From Streptomyces actinomycinicus (lineage in GTDB: Bacteria > Actinomycetota > Actinomycetes > Streptomycetales > Streptomycetaceae), in contig NZ_JAERRK010000003.1 in assembly GCF_016741775.1 (NCBI RefSeq), forward strand, positions 372,001-436,000: a stretch of 64,000 nucleotides of DNA, read 5' to 3'. Below the pieces are notes generated by a model. The model was not told the DNA's origin. It was given only the letters and a program-made list of their open reading frames with translations, and did no database searches. Made by a program: the position numbers and the translations under genes. Below, piece after piece: positions 26,946 through 36,908 of the stretch (its first letter is position 1; each line of letters begins with the position of its first letter).

Positions 26946-28637
26946 TCAGAACGAGAACGGGATGTAGCAGGCGGCGGCCAGGACGACCGCTCCCCAGCCC
27001 AGCAGGGCCGGCTTGCGGTACCACGCGTCGTCGCCTTCGGCGGGCGGTTCGGACATGCCGGGGGAGCGGGTCCCGTAGACCAGGCCCTGCAGCTCCTGCG
27101 CCGGCTTCGGCGCGGTGAACAGGGACACCGCGACCATCACGACCGCGCCGGCGACGAATCCGGCGATGGCGGAGACGAAGTTGGCGCCCTGGTCGGAGGG
27201 GATGGAGATGATGCCCTTCTTGTAGAAGACGAAGTAGTTCACCATCGCCGTCACGGTGCCGGCGAGCAGGCCCCAGAAGCCGGACTTGGCGGACGCGCGC
27301 TTCCAGAACATGCCGACGATGAAGACGACGAACATCGGCACGTTGAAGAAGGAGAACAGCGTCTGCAGGTAGCTCATGATGTTCGAGAACGAGGACGCGA
27401 GGAACGCCGTGCCGACGGAGGCGCAGACGCCGATCGCGGTGATCAGGCGGCCGAACCGCACGTAGTAGCCGTCCTCGCGGCCGCGCACCACGTACTTCGC
27501 CCAGATGTCGTTGGTGAACACGGTGTTGAAGGACGACACGTTCGCGGCCATGCCCGCCATGAAGGCCGCCAGCAGACCGGTGACGGCGATGCCGAGCACG
27601 CCGTTGGGCAGCAGCTCCTGCATCAGGTAGGGGATGGCGTCGTTGTACTGGTAGCCGGAGCCGGGGGTGCCGAACTTCGGGACGATCGCGGCCGCGACCA
27701 GGCCCGGGATCATCACCAGGAAGACGATGAAGATCTTCGGGTAGGCGGCGATCAGCGGGGTGCGCTGTGCCGCGGAGAGGTTCTTCGCGGACAGGGCGCG
27801 CTGCACCTCGGCGAAATTGGTGGTCCAGTAGCCGAAGGAGAGCACGAAGCCGAGGCCGAGGACGATGGTCAGCCAGTTGGCGCCGAGCGGATTGGCCGAG
27901 CCGATGCCGGTGCCGCCCCAGGCGGTGGTGAAGTCGGCGCCGTGGGTCGCGGTGAGCTTGTCGGTCAGCCCGCCCCATCCGCCGGCCTTCCTCAGGCCGA
28001 GGACGGTGATCGGGATGAGGGCGGCGAGGATCACGAAGAACTGCAGCACCTCGTTGTAGATCGCCGAGGACAGACCGCCGAGGGTGATGTACGCGAGCAC
28101 GAAGGCGCCGGCGACGACGATGGCGACCCACTGCGGCCAGCCGAGCAGGGCCTCGACGACGATCGCGAGGGCGTAGAGGTTGACGCCGGCGATCAGGATG
28201 GCGGCGAGCGCGAACAGGATCGAACTGAGCAGGTGGGCGGCCCGGTCGAAGCGCAGCAGCAGGAACTCGGGGACCGAGCGGACCTTGCTGCCGTAGTAGA
28301 AGGGCATCATCACCAGGCCCAGGAAGACCATGGCGGGGATGGCGCCGACCCAGTACCAGTGGACGGTGTAGGCGCCGTACTGGGCGCTGTTCGCGGCCAT
28401 GCCGAGGATCTCGGTGGCCGCCAGGTTCGCCGAGATGAAGGCGAGGCCGGTGATCCAGGCGGGCAGCGAGCGTCCGGACAGGAAGAAGTCGAGGCTGGTC
28501 TTGACGGAGCGGCGGGCGGCGAAGCCGATGCCGAGCACGACGACGAAGTAGATCGCCAGGATCGTGTAGTCCAGCCAGTTGGTGGGGAGCTGTAGCTCCG
28601 CCGCCAGATAGGTGGGGGCTTCCGTGGGGGTTTGCAT
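26946..28637 (-). CDS. sodium:solute symporter, vSGLT-like (probable galactose/glucose uptake)
   Basis: The 563-residue protein has about 13-14 membrane helices and SSS-family signatures: FLSGRSLPAWITGLAFISANLAATEILG and LAYITLGGLSSAIYNEVLQFF. The overall sequence resembles the bacterial SGLT subgroup that carries galactose or glucose with sodium. The divergent galTEK operon supports galactose as substrate: uptake here, Leloir catabolism there. The shared 179-base AT-rich intergenic region suggests joint control. ATG 28637 is chosen as the family-length start. Confidence 0.88.
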   Translation of the reverse strand: MQTPTEAPTYLAAELQLPTNWLDYTILAIYFVVVLGIGFAARRSVKTSLDFFLSGRSLPAWITGLAFISANLAATEILGMAANSAQYGAYTVHWYWVGAIPAMVFLGLVMMPFYYGSKVRSVPEFLLLRFDRAAHLLSSILFALAAILIAGVNLYALAIVVEALLGWPQWVAIVVAGAFVLAYITLGGLSSAIYNEVLQFFVILAALIPITVLGLRKAGGWGGLTDKLTATHGADFTTAWGGTGIGSANPLGANWLTIVLGLGFVLSFGYWTTNFAEVQRALSAKNLSAAQRTPLIAAYPKIFIVFLVMIPGLVAAAIVPKFGTPGSGYQYNDAIPYLMQELLPNGVLGIAVTGLLAAFMAGMAANVSSFNTVFTNDIWAKYVVRGREDGYYVRFGRLITAIGVCASVGTAFLASSFSNIMSYLQTLFSFFNVPMFVVFIVGMFWKRASAKSGFWGLLAGTVTAMVNYFVFYKKGIISIPSDQGANFVSAIAGFVAGAVVMVAVSLFTAPKPAQELQGLVYGTRSPGMSEPPAEGDDAWYRKPALLGWGAVVLAAACYIPFSF

Positions 28638-28722
28638 GAGAACTCGCTTCGTTGCGCGAACTGATCCTGAGCGGAACCTACGCCTCTGCCTTCAGTATCT
28701 GAACACTTCTGTTGGTGTTCTT

Positions 28723-28780
28723 TGTTTGATTGTGATCGACCAGGGTGTTGTCGAGTTGTGGTTTGTTATGTTTGGTTGTG
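28723..28780. promoter_or_regulatory. candidate gal operator: paired direct repeats in the divergent promoter region
   Basis: TGTTTGATTGTG (28723-28734) and TGTTTGGTTGTG (28769-28780) differ at one base and lie 46 bases apart in an unusually AT-rich stretch between the symporter and galT. DeoR-type sugar repressors commonly bind TGTTTG direct repeats. S. lividans galTEK is known to have a galactose-inducible promoter here. Assignment to a regulator is inference. Confidence 0.5.
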
Positions 28781-28816
28781 TTGAGTGATTGGGTGCGGGA
28801 CGTAGAGGAGTCCGGC

Positions 28817-29950
28817 GTGAAGAAGACCTCGACCCGGCTGGCCGACGGTCGTGAGCTGATCTACTACGACCTCCGGGACGACACCGTGCGCGACGCGGTC
28901 GACCGCCGCCCGCTGGACCGTACGGTCACCACGTCCGAGATCCGCCACGACCCGTTGCTCGGCGACGCGGTCGCCGTCGCCTCCCACCGCCAGGGCCGCA
29001 CCTACCACCCGCCGGCCGACGAGTGCCCTCTGTGCCCCACGCGCGGCGACCGGCTCAGCGAGATCCCGGACTCCTCGTACGATGTCGTCGTCTTCGAGAA
29101 CCGCTTCCCCTCGCTGGCCGGCGACTCCGGGCGCTGCGAGGTCGTCTGCTTCACCTCCGAGCACGACGCCTCCTTCGCGGACCTGACCGTCGAGCAGGCG
29201 CGACTCGTGCTGGACGCGTGGACGGACCGTACGTCGGAGCTGTCGCATCTGCCCTCCGTCGAGCAGGTGTTCTGTTTCGAGAACCGTGGTCCGGAGATCG
29301 GCGTGACCCTCGGCCACCCGCACGGACAGATCTACGCCTACCCCTTCACCACGCCCCGCACCGCGCTGATGCTCCGCTCGCTCGCCGCCCACAAGGAGGC
29401 GACCGGCGGACAGAACCTTTTCGACGCCGTCCTGGAGCGGGAACTCGCCGCAGAGCGGGTCGTCCTTGAGGGTGAACACTGGGCGGCCTTCGTGCCCCAC
29501 GCGGCGCACTGGCCCTACGAGGTCCACCTGTACCCCAAGCGTCGCGTCCCCGATCTGCTCGCGCTCGACGAGGCTGCGCGCACAGAATTCCCCCAGGTCT
29601 ATCTGGAACTCTTGAAGCGCTTCGACCGGATCTTCGACGCGACGGACGGAGGGAGAGGGCCTGTGCGGGACGGAAGGCTAGGACCGGTGCGGGACGGAGG
29701 GACCCACTCCGTGGGTGAGCCGCCGACGCCGTACATCGCGGGCTGGCACCAGGCCCCGTTCGGCGCACTGGAGGACTTCGACGGGGTCACGCGCGACGAC
29801 TTCGCGCTCCACCTCGAGCTTTTCACCATCCGCCGCACTTCCGGCAAGCTGAAGTTTCTCGCGGGTTCCGAGTCCGGCATGAACGTGTTCATCAACGACG
29901 TGCCGCCGGAGCGCGCGGCCGAGCGACTGCGAGAGGTAGCGAGTTCATGA
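28817..29950 (+). CDS. galT: galactose-1-phosphate uridylyltransferase
   Basis: GalT exchanges galactose-1-phosphate with UDP-glucose in the Leloir pathway. The 377-residue HIT-superfamily enzyme has the catalytic HPH triad at H167-P-H169 ([11 protein letters not shown]) and zinc-type cysteines in [10 protein letters not shown]. The GTG at 28817 has GAGGAG at 28805-28810. A Gly/Arg-rich insert near residues 276-300 contains [15 protein letters not shown], a recent duplication not expected in the core fold. The stop overlaps the galE ATG (ATGA). Confidence 0.95.
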   Translation: MKKTSTRLADGRELIYYDLRDDTVRDAVDRRPLDRTVTTSEIRHDPLLGDAVAVASHRQGRTYHPPADECPLCPTRGDRLSEIPDSSYDVVVFENRFPSLAGDSGRCEVVCFTSEHDASFADLTVEQARLVLDAWTDRTSELSHLPSVEQVFCFENRGPEIGVTLGHPHGQIYAYPFTTPRTALMLRSLAAHKEATGGQNLFDAVLERELAAERVVLEGEHWAAFVPHAAHWPYEVHLYPKRRVPDLLALDEAARTEFPQVYLELLKRFDRIFDATDGGRGPVRDGRLGPVRDGGTHSVGEPPTPYIAGWHQAPFGALEDFDGVTRDDFALHLELFTIRRTSGKLKFLAGSESGMNVFINDVPPERAAERLREVASS

Positions 29951-30908
29951 AGTACCTGGTGACGGGTGGCGCGGGATACGTCGGCAGTGTCGTGGCGCAG
30001 CACCTGCTGGAGGCCGGCCACGAGGTCACCGTCCTCGACAACCTCTCCACCGGCTTCCGCGCGGGCGTCCCCGTCGGCGCCGCGTTCGTCGAGGGCGACA
30101 TCCGCGACGCCGCCAAGTGGCTGGACTCCTCCTACGACGGCGTGCTGCACTTCGCCGCGTCCTCGCAGGTCGGCGAGTCGGTGGTGAAGCCGGAGAAGTA
30201 CTGGGACAACAACGTCGCCGGCAGCATGGCCCTGCTCGGCGCGATGCGCGAGGCCGGCGTGCGCAAGCTGGTCTTCTCCTCCACGGCGGCCACCTACGGC
30301 GAACCGGAGCAGGTCCCGATCCTGGAGACCGCCCCGACCCGGCCGACCAACCCCTACGGCGCCTCCAAGCTGGCCGTCGACCACATGATCACCAGCGAGG
30401 CGAACGCCCACGGCCTGGCCGCGGTGTCCCTGCGCTACTTCAACGTCGCCGGTGCCTACGGTGCGTACGGCGAGCGCCACGACCCCGAGTCACACCTGAT
30501 CCCCCTCGTGCTGCAGGTCGCCCAGGGCCGCCGCGAGGCGATCTCCGTCTTCGGCGACGACTACCCGACGCACGACGGCACCTGCGTGCGCGACTACATC
30601 CACGTCGCCGACCTGGCCGAGGCCCACCTGCTGGCCCTGACGGCCGCGCGGCCGGGCGAGCACCTGATCTGCAACCTCGGCAACGGCAACGGCTTCTCCG
30701 TCCGCCAGGTCATCGAGACCGCCCGTGAGGTCACCGGCCACCCGATCCCCGAGGTGGTCGCCCCGCGCCGGGGCGGCGACCCCGCGGTCCTGGTCGCCTC
30801 CGCGGACACCGCCCGCGAGAAGCTGGGCTGGAACCCGACCCGCGCGGACCTCGCGGGCATCGTCACGGACGCGTGGGAGTTCACGCAGAGCATCGCAAAG
30901 GAGCACTA

Positions 30909-30909
<1 letters not shown>
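29947..30909 (+). CDS. galE: UDP-glucose 4-epimerase
   Basis: GalE interconverts UDP-galactose and UDP-glucose using bound NAD. The 320-residue short-chain dehydrogenase-type enzyme has the [14 protein letters not shown] nucleotide loop, the catalytic serine region SSTAATYGE and the Y137-x3-K141 pair in NPYGASKLA. It overlaps galT by four bases and its stop codon shares one base with the galK GTG (TAGTG), so the three genes are translationally coupled. Confidence 0.96.
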
Positions 30910-32063
<1,154 letters not shown>

Positions 32064-32091
32064 CACCTCTTCACCGGCCGCACCACGGCAC

Positions 32092-32108
32092 CGCACCCCT
32101 CCGGTGCG
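32092..32108. terminator. short hairpin between convergent galK and the GNAT gene
   Basis: CGCACC (32092-32097) pairs with GGTGCG (32103-32108) across a 5-base loop. The 6-bp stem ends one base before the GNAT stop codon. It is weak but is the only structure in the 45-base gap. Confidence 0.4.
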
Positions 32109-32552
32109 TCAGCGCAGGCGCTTGGTCAGCGTGTACTCCGTGATCCCCGGCGGATAGTCGGGGATCACGCAGACCACCTCGTAGCCGTGCTTCCTGTAGA
32201 AGCCGGGGGCCTGGAAGTCCCAGGTCTCCAGGCGGGCCGAGGTGCAGGCGCGGTCGGTGGCGGCGATGCGCTCGGCCTCGGCGAGGAGGCGGGAGCCGAG
32301 GCCCGTGCCGCGGTGGACGGTGTCGACCCACAGGTAGGTGACGTGGAGCCAGGCCGTCCAGGTGTGGCCGACCAGGCCGCCGGCGAGATCGCCGGCGGCG
32401 TCCAGGGCCCACACGTGCAGAGGGGACTCGCGTTCGTCGGGTGTGCCGCGCAGGGCGGCGAGGATCGGGGACGCCGTCGTGTTGCTGTCCCGCAGCCGCG
32501 ACCGGAGCAGATCACGTCGACCTTTGTCGACTTCCGCCTCAATACGAAACAT
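32109..32552 (-). CDS. GNAT-family N-acetyltransferase
   Basis: The 147-residue protein has the GNAT fold: a strand in AWLHVTYLWVDTVHRGTGLGSRLL containing the acetyl-CoA pyrophosphate loop (R-G-T-G-L-G), then ARLETWDFQAPGFYRKHGYE with the typical ending of motif B, and a C-terminal YTLTKRL strand. The ATG at 32552 begins MFRIEAEVDK and is preceded by GTGAGG. Substrate unknown. It is divergent from an orphan LuxR regulator across a 321-base gap. Confidence 0.85.
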   Translation of the reverse strand: MFRIEAEVDKGRRDLLRSRLRDSNTTASPILAALRGTPDERESPLHVWALDAAGDLAGGLVGHTWTAWLHVTYLWVDTVHRGTGLGSRLLAEAERIAATDRACTSARLETWDFQAPGFYRKHGYEVVCVIPDYPPGITEYTLTKRLR

Positions 32553-32873
32553 GCGCCTCACGATAAACGCGCCAGACGGCCAGTTCTGCAAATCTCCTTC
32601 CGCTGCGTGCTCCCATCCGTACTCTGAGGAACAGCACCGGTGGGGGCCGGTGCCGCTCAGGGGGCGAGACAGGCGGGTACGGCGCCCGCGGTGGGGGTAG
32701 CAGTTTCCGCAACGGCGGCGGCCGTGCGGTGCGCGTCCTCGTCCGCGGGTGTCGTACCCGGCGCGAGTCGTCGTTCTCCGCACCTTTTCCGGGCTTTTCC
32801 AAACCGGCCGAATCCGGAGCTTTCCGGGCCGTGGGTACCCCTGCTCCACGCGGAGCCTGGGGAAGGGGGTTAC
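32553..32873. other. 321-base intergenic region between divergent GNAT and LuxR genes
   Basis: No gene is supported. The GNAT-proximal part is comparatively AT-rich and probably holds its promoter. A hairpin GCACCGG-N6-CCGGTGC lies at 32634-32653, and TTTTCCGGGC-type words recur near 32785-32825. GGGGAAGGGGG at about 32860-32869 is the ribosome-binding site of the LuxR gene. Confidence 0.5.
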
Positions 32874-33641
32874 GTGGTTCGCATCCGAGTCCTGGTCGTG
32901 GACGACCACCGTATCTTCGCCGAGTCGCTCGCCGCGGCGCTGGCCGCCGAGCCCGACGTGGACGTCGCCGCCGCCGGCAGCGGCCCGGCGGCGCTGCGCT
33001 GTCTGGAGCGGGCGGCCGGTGAGGGCCGCCGCTTCGACGTCGTGCTGGTGGACGCCGACCTCGGCGGCACGCTGCCCGGCGCCCGCCCGGCCGTACCGGT
33101 GCAGGAGGGCGACGAGGAGGGCCTGGTCGACGGGATCTCGCTGGTCGCCGGGGTCCGGACCGCTCAGCCCGCCGTACGGCTCGTCGTGCTCGCCGAGAAG
33201 GACGATCCGCGCCGCGCGGCCCTCGCGCTGCAGGCCGGGGCCTCCGGCTGGGTCGCCAAGGACTGTTCGCTGTCGCGGCTGCTGACGGTGATCCGGGGTG
33301 TGCTGCGCGACGAGACCCATCTGCCGCCCGCCCTGCTCACCGGGGTGCTGAAGGAGCTGACGGCCGCGCGCAAGCACCGCACCGAGAGCGAGCGGCTGGT
33401 GGAGTCCCTCACCCCGAGGGAGCGGGAGGTCCTGCGGTGCATGGTCGCGGGGCTCGGCCGCAAGGCCGTCGCCGAGCGGCTCTTCCTCTCCCCGCACACC
33501 GTGCGCACCCACATGCAGAACGTCCTCGGCAAGCTGGGCGTGCACTCGACGCTCGCCGCGGTGGCCCTGGCCCGTCGGGCCGGGGTGGGTCCCGTGGACC
33601 TAGCCGGGGATGTTGTCGAACGGGGCGGTCAACTGGCGTAG
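32874..33641 (+). CDS. orphan LuxR/NarL-type response regulator with intact phospho-acceptor
   Basis: The 255-residue protein has a receiver domain with D10-D11 (VVDDHR), phospho-acceptor D60 in FDVVLVDADL and the switch lysine in GWVAKDCS. An insert of about 20 residues after D60 (GGTLPGARPAVPVQEGDEEG) is unusual. The C-terminal LuxR domain reads LTPREREVLRCMVAGL and LSPHTVRTHMQNVLGKLGVHS. No histidine kinase is adjacent. Its last 42 bases overlap the 3' end of convergent tamR. GTG 32874 is chosen for the preceding G-rich ribosome-binding site. Confidence 0.85.
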   Translation: MVRIRVLVVDDHRIFAESLAAALAAEPDVDVAAAGSGPAALRCLERAAGEGRRFDVVLVDADLGGTLPGARPAVPVQEGDEEGLVDGISLVAGVRTAQPAVRLVVLAEKDDPRRAALALQAGASGWVAKDCSLSRLLTVIRGVLRDETHLPPALLTGVLKELTAARKHRTESERLVESLTPREREVLRCMVAGLGRKAVAERLFLSPHTVRTHMQNVLGKLGVHSTLAAVALARRAGVGPVDLAGDVVERGGQLA

Positions 33642-34097
33642 CAGCCCGGCCAGTTCCGCGCGCTGGGTGCGGGACAGCTCGGCGAGGATCGCCCGCTCCT
33701 GGTCCAGCAGGCCCGCCAGAGCCTGGTCGGCACGGTCGCGGCCCTCGTCGGTCAGCCGGACCAGCACGCCCCGCCGGTCACTCGGGTCGGGCAGCCGCTC
33801 GACCAGCCCCTTCTTCGCGAGCCGGTCGATGCGGTTGGTCATCGTGCCCGAGGTGACCAGGGTCTGCGTGAGCAGCTGGCCGGGGGAGAGCTGGTACGGC
33901 GTTCCCGCACGCCGCAGCGCGGTCAGCACGTCGAACTCCCAGGGTTCCAGCTGGTGCTCGGCGAAGGCGAGCCGGCGGGCGCGGTCCAGGTGCCGGGCGA
34001 GTCGGCTCACCCGGCTGAGTACTTCCAGCGGCTCCACGTCGAGGTCCGGGCGCTCCCGGCGCCATGCTGCGACCAGCCGATCGACCTCGTCCTCCAT
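33600..34097 (-). CDS. tamR: MarR-family regulator TamR
   Basis: TamR represses tam and other genes and is released by trans-aconitate, citrate and related acids in S. coelicolor. This 165-residue winged-helix protein has a long N-terminal helix (MEDEVDRLVAAWRRERPDL), the LEPWEFDVLTALRR helix, the recognition region TSGTMTNRIDRLAKKG and the wing PDPSDRRGVLVRLT. It is divergent from a trans-aconitate methyltransferase gene with paired operators between them, the known tamR/tam arrangement. Its 3' end overlaps the convergent LuxR gene by 42 bases. Confidence 0.9.
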   Translation of the reverse strand: MEDEVDRLVAAWRRERPDLDVEPLEVLSRVSRLARHLDRARRLAFAEHQLEPWEFDVLTALRRAGTPYQLSPGQLLTQTLVTSGTMTNRIDRLAKKGLVERLPDPSDRRGVLVRLTDEGRDRADQALAGLLDQERAILAELSRTQRAELAGLLRQLTAPFDNIPG

Positions 34098-34130
34098 GGA
34101 GATCAGTGTAGTGGTTGTGTCGACATGAAG

Positions 34131-34178
34131 TCTCTTGACCTCAAGTGTCTTGCTGTCGAATCTCTTGACATCGAGAGA
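34131..34178. promoter_or_regulatory. candidate TamR operators in the tamR-tam intergenic region
   Basis: CTTGA-CC-TCAAG (34134-34145) is a perfect inverted repeat. TCTCTTGACATCGAGAGA (34161-34178) is an 18-bp imperfect palindrome (14 of 18). Both contain TCTCTTGAC, with starts 30 bases apart (34131 and 34161), about three helical turns. The second includes TTGACA, a -35-like hexamer for tam. On the minus strand TACACT (34110-34105) is a plausible tamR -10 box. Confidence 0.65.
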
Positions 34179-34201
34179 AGTGGGCGGGGAAAGTGACAGC
34201 C

Positions 34202-35014
34202 ATGACGACGCCCGCCTGGGACCCCGCCCAGTACCTCCGGCACGCCGGCCATCGCGCCCGCCCCTTCGCCGACCTCCTCGCCCGCGTCCCCGCCCTGCCC
34301 ACCGGCCGGCCCCGCATCGCCGACCTCGGCTGCGGCCCCGGCAACGTCACCGCGTCCCTCGCCGAGCGCTGGCCCACCGCACACATCACCGGCTACGACA
34401 ACTCGCCCGAGATGCTCGACAAGGCCCACGTCGACCACGAAGGACCCACGGGCGGCGGCGGCCGGCTGGACTTCGCCCACGCCGACGCCCGCGTCTGGAC
34501 GCCCGCGGAGCCGTACGACCTGATCGTCTCCAACGCCACCCTCCAGTGGGTGCCGGGCCACGCCGACCGCTTCGCCGACTGGATCGCCGCGCTCCGGCCC
34601 GGCGGCACCTTCGCCTTCCAGGTCCCGGACAACATCGACGCCCCGCTGCACGCCCTGATGCGCGACCTCGCCGCCGGACCACGCTGGAACACCCGCCTCG
34701 CCGGCGTCCTGCGCCGCACCGACTCCGTGTCCGAGCCCGGCGCCTACCTGGACCGCCTCGCCCGCCTGGGCTGCGCCCCGGACGTGTGGCGGACGACGTA
34801 CCTCCACGTCCTGCCCGGGCAGGACCCCGTCCTCGACTGGGTCAAGGGCACCGGACTGCGGCCCGTCCTGACCGCGCTCGCCGACGACCCCGAGGCACGG
34901 GACGCGTTCCTCGCCGAGTACCGCGACCTGCTGCGGCAGGCCTACCCGAGCGCGCCGTACGGCACGGTCATGCCGTTCCGGCGGCTGTTCGCGGTGGCCG
35001 TGAAAGGGGCGTGA
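34202..35014 (+). CDS. tam: trans-aconitate 2-methyltransferase
   Basis: Tam methylates trans-aconitate, a spontaneous isomer of cis-aconitate that inhibits aconitase, using SAM. The 270-residue Rossmann methyltransferase has motif I IADLGCGPGNVT, the acidic GYDNSPEML, LDFAHADARVW and the post-motif segment DLIVSNATLQWVPGH typical of Tam. ATG 34202 lies about nine bases after GGGGAAAG; GTG 34193 is an alternative but too close. Control by divergent TamR is strongly suggested. Confidence 0.9.
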   Translation: MTTPAWDPAQYLRHAGHRARPFADLLARVPALPTGRPRIADLGCGPGNVTASLAERWPTAHITGYDNSPEMLDKAHVDHEGPTGGGGRLDFAHADARVWTPAEPYDLIVSNATLQWVPGHADRFADWIAALRPGGTFAFQVPDNIDAPLHALMRDLAAGPRWNTRLAGVLRRTDSVSEPGAYLDRLARLGCAPDVWRTTYLHVLPGQDPVLDWVKGTGLRPVLTALADDPEARDAFLAEYRDLLRQAYPSAPYGTVMPFRRLFAVAVKGA

Positions 35015-35148
35015 GGACACTCGTCGCGGCCGGCCACGGGGGTGAGGAAGGCCGTCGCGGCCGGCCACGGGGGTGAGGAAGGCCGTCGCGGCCGGCCGCC
35101 GGGGTGAGGAAGGCCGTCGCGGCCGGCCACCACCACCGCGAAGCGGCG
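35010..35148. repeat. 31-bp tandem repeat between convergent tam and tetR
   Basis: Units begin at 35010 (degenerate, overlapping the tam stop), 35041, 35072 and 35103. Each contains GTGAGGAAGGCCGTCGCGGCC or a close variant, and its GGCCG-TCG-CGGCC part folds into a small hairpin. The array fills the gap before the TetR stop, where it may help terminate transcription from both sides. Confidence 0.85.
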
Positions 35149-35154
35149 GCCCGG

Positions 35155-35829
35155 TCAGCTCTTGCGGTGCCCGATCAGCCGCGGCTTCGGCTCCAGCCCG
35201 TCCAGCCCGTGCCACGCCAGGTTCACCAGATGCGCCGCCACCTCCGCCTTCTTCGGACGGCGCACGTCCAGCCACCACTGCCCGGTCAGGGCGACCATGC
35301 CGACCAGGGCCTGGGCGTACAGCGGGGCCAGCTTCGGATCGAAACCGCGGGACTTGAACTCGCGGCCCAGGATGTCCTCCACCTGGGTGGCGATGTCCGA
35401 GATCAGCGACGCGAACGAACCCGTGGACTGGGGGATGGGGGAATCACGGACCAGGATCCGGAAACCGTCCGTGTACTCCTCGATGTAGTCGAGCAACGCG
35501 AAAGCAGCCTGCTCGCACAGCTCGCGGGGATGGCCGGCCGTCAGCGAACCGGTCACCATGTCCAGCAGACGACGCATCTCGCGGTCGACCACCACCGCGT
35601 ACAGCCCCTCCTTGCCGCCGAAGTGCTCGTACACCACCGGCTTGGACACCCCGGCCTTCGCCGCGATCTCCTCCACCGACGTGCCCTCGAAGCCCTTGGC
35701 CGCGAAGAGGGTGCGACCGATCTCCAGCAGCTGCTGGCGACGCTCCGCCCCGGTCATACGGGTCCGGCGGGCCCGCCGCTGCTTGTCGTTGGAGTTGCTG
35801 CTGGAATCGGTCGCCACGGCGTCAATCAT
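35155..35829 (-). CDS. TetR-family regulator coupled to a fatty-acid desaturase
   Basis: The 224-residue protein has a Ser/Asn-rich, basic N terminus and a canonical TetR helix-turn-helix (RRQQLLEIGRTLFAAKGFEGTSVEEIAAKAGVSKPVVYEHFGGKEGLY, about 29-77). The ligand domain includes FALLDYIEEYTDGFRILVRD and MVALTGQWWLDVRRP, typical of lipid-related actinobacterial TetR proteins. Its ATG overlaps the desaturase stop by four bases, so it is expressed with that gene and probably feeds back on the operator upstream. Confidence 0.9.
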   Translation of the reverse strand: MIDAVATDSSSNSNDKQRRARRTRMTGAERRQQLLEIGRTLFAAKGFEGTSVEEIAAKAGVSKPVVYEHFGGKEGLYAVVVDREMRRLLDMVTGSLTAGHPRELCEQAAFALLDYIEEYTDGFRILVRDSPIPQSTGSFASLISDIATQVEDILGREFKSRGFDPKLAPLYAQALVGMVALTGQWWLDVRRPKKAEVAAHLVNLAWHGLDGLEPKPRLIGHRKS

Positions 35830-36833
35830 GCCGCCTCGGCCGTCTCCTTCCGGCGCCGGGAGCCGCCTTCCCCGGTGTCACGGCGTGAATCGATACGCGA
35901 GCGTGACGGCCAGCGCACGTCGTACGCCCAGCCGAGCATCTCGAACCAGCGGATGAAACGGGCCGACGAGTCGATCTGGCCACGCATCACACCGTGCCGC
36001 GCCGACGTCGGGTCCGCGTGGTGCAGGTTGTGCCAGGACTCGCCGCAGGACAGAACCGCCAGCCACCACACGTTGCCCGAACGGTCCCGCGACTTGAACG
36101 GCCGCTTGCCGACCGCATGACAGATCGAGTTGATCGACCACGTCACATGGTGCAGCAGCGCCACCCGGACGAGGGACCCCCAGAAGAACGCGGTGAACGC
36201 ACCCCACCAGGACATCGTCACCAGACCGCCGATCAGCGGCGGCAGCGCCAGCGACAGAGCCGTCCAGTACACGAACTGGCGGGAGATCGCCCGGATCGCC
36301 GGGTCCTTGATCAGATCCGGCGCGTACTTTTCCTGCGGGGTCTGCTCCTCATCGAACATCCAGCCGATGTGTGCCCACCACAGGCCCTTCATCAGCGCCG
36401 GGACCGTCTCACCGAACCGCCACGGAGAGTGCGGGTCACCCTCCGCGTCGGAGAACTTGTGGTGCTTGCGGTGATCGGCCACCCAGCGCACCAGGGGACC
36501 CTCGACCGCCAGCGACCCCATGATCGCCAACGCGATCCTCAGCGGCCGCTTCGCCTTGAACGAACCATGGGTGAAGTACCGGTGGAAACCGATCGTGATG
36601 CCGTGGCACCCCAGGTAGTAGAAGAAGACCAGCAGGCCCACATCGAGCCAGCTCACCCCCCAGCCCCAGGCCAGCGGCACTGCCGCCACCAGAGCCAGGA
36701 ACGGCACGGTGATGAAGAGCAGCAGGGTGATCTGCTCGATCGACCGCTTCTTCTCACCACCCAGCGTGGCGGAGGGGAAAGGTGTGTCGTCGGCCTTGCG
36801 GGCTTCTTCGATCACATCGGAACTTGAGGTCAT
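35826..36833 (-). CDS. delta-9-type acyl-CoA/acyl-lipid desaturase
   Basis: The 335-residue membrane di-iron enzyme inserts a double bond in acyl chains and tunes membrane fluidity. All three histidine boxes are present: H84RYFTH89, H121RKHH125 and H268NLHH272, separated by about four membrane helices. ATG 36833 begins MTSSSDVIEEARK and has AGGGGACG upstream; longer in-frame extensions are atypical. It leads a two-gene operon with the TetR regulator. Two tandem TACG-N4-CGTA palindromes lie 76-102 bases before the start. Confidence 0.93.
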   Translation of the reverse strand: MTSSSDVIEEARKADDTPFPSATLGGEKKRSIEQITLLLFITVPFLALVAAVPLAWGWGVSWLDVGLLVFFYYLGCHGITIGFHRYFTHGSFKAKRPLRIALAIMGSLAVEGPLVRWVADHRKHHKFSDAEGDPHSPWRFGETVPALMKGLWWAHIGWMFDEEQTPQEKYAPDLIKDPAIRAISRQFVYWTALSLALPPLIGGLVTMSWWGAFTAFFWGSLVRVALLHHVTWSINSICHAVGKRPFKSRDRSGNVWWLAVLSCGESWHNLHHADPTSARHGVMRGQIDSSARFIRWFEMLGWAYDVRWPSRSRIDSRRDTGEGGSRRRKETAEAA

Positions 36834-36908
36834 GCGCGTCCCCTGTGGGGTCGAGGGTCGAGACGATGCCGGGCCGCCGGGACCGAGCGGGACTCGACGG
36901 TACTTCCC

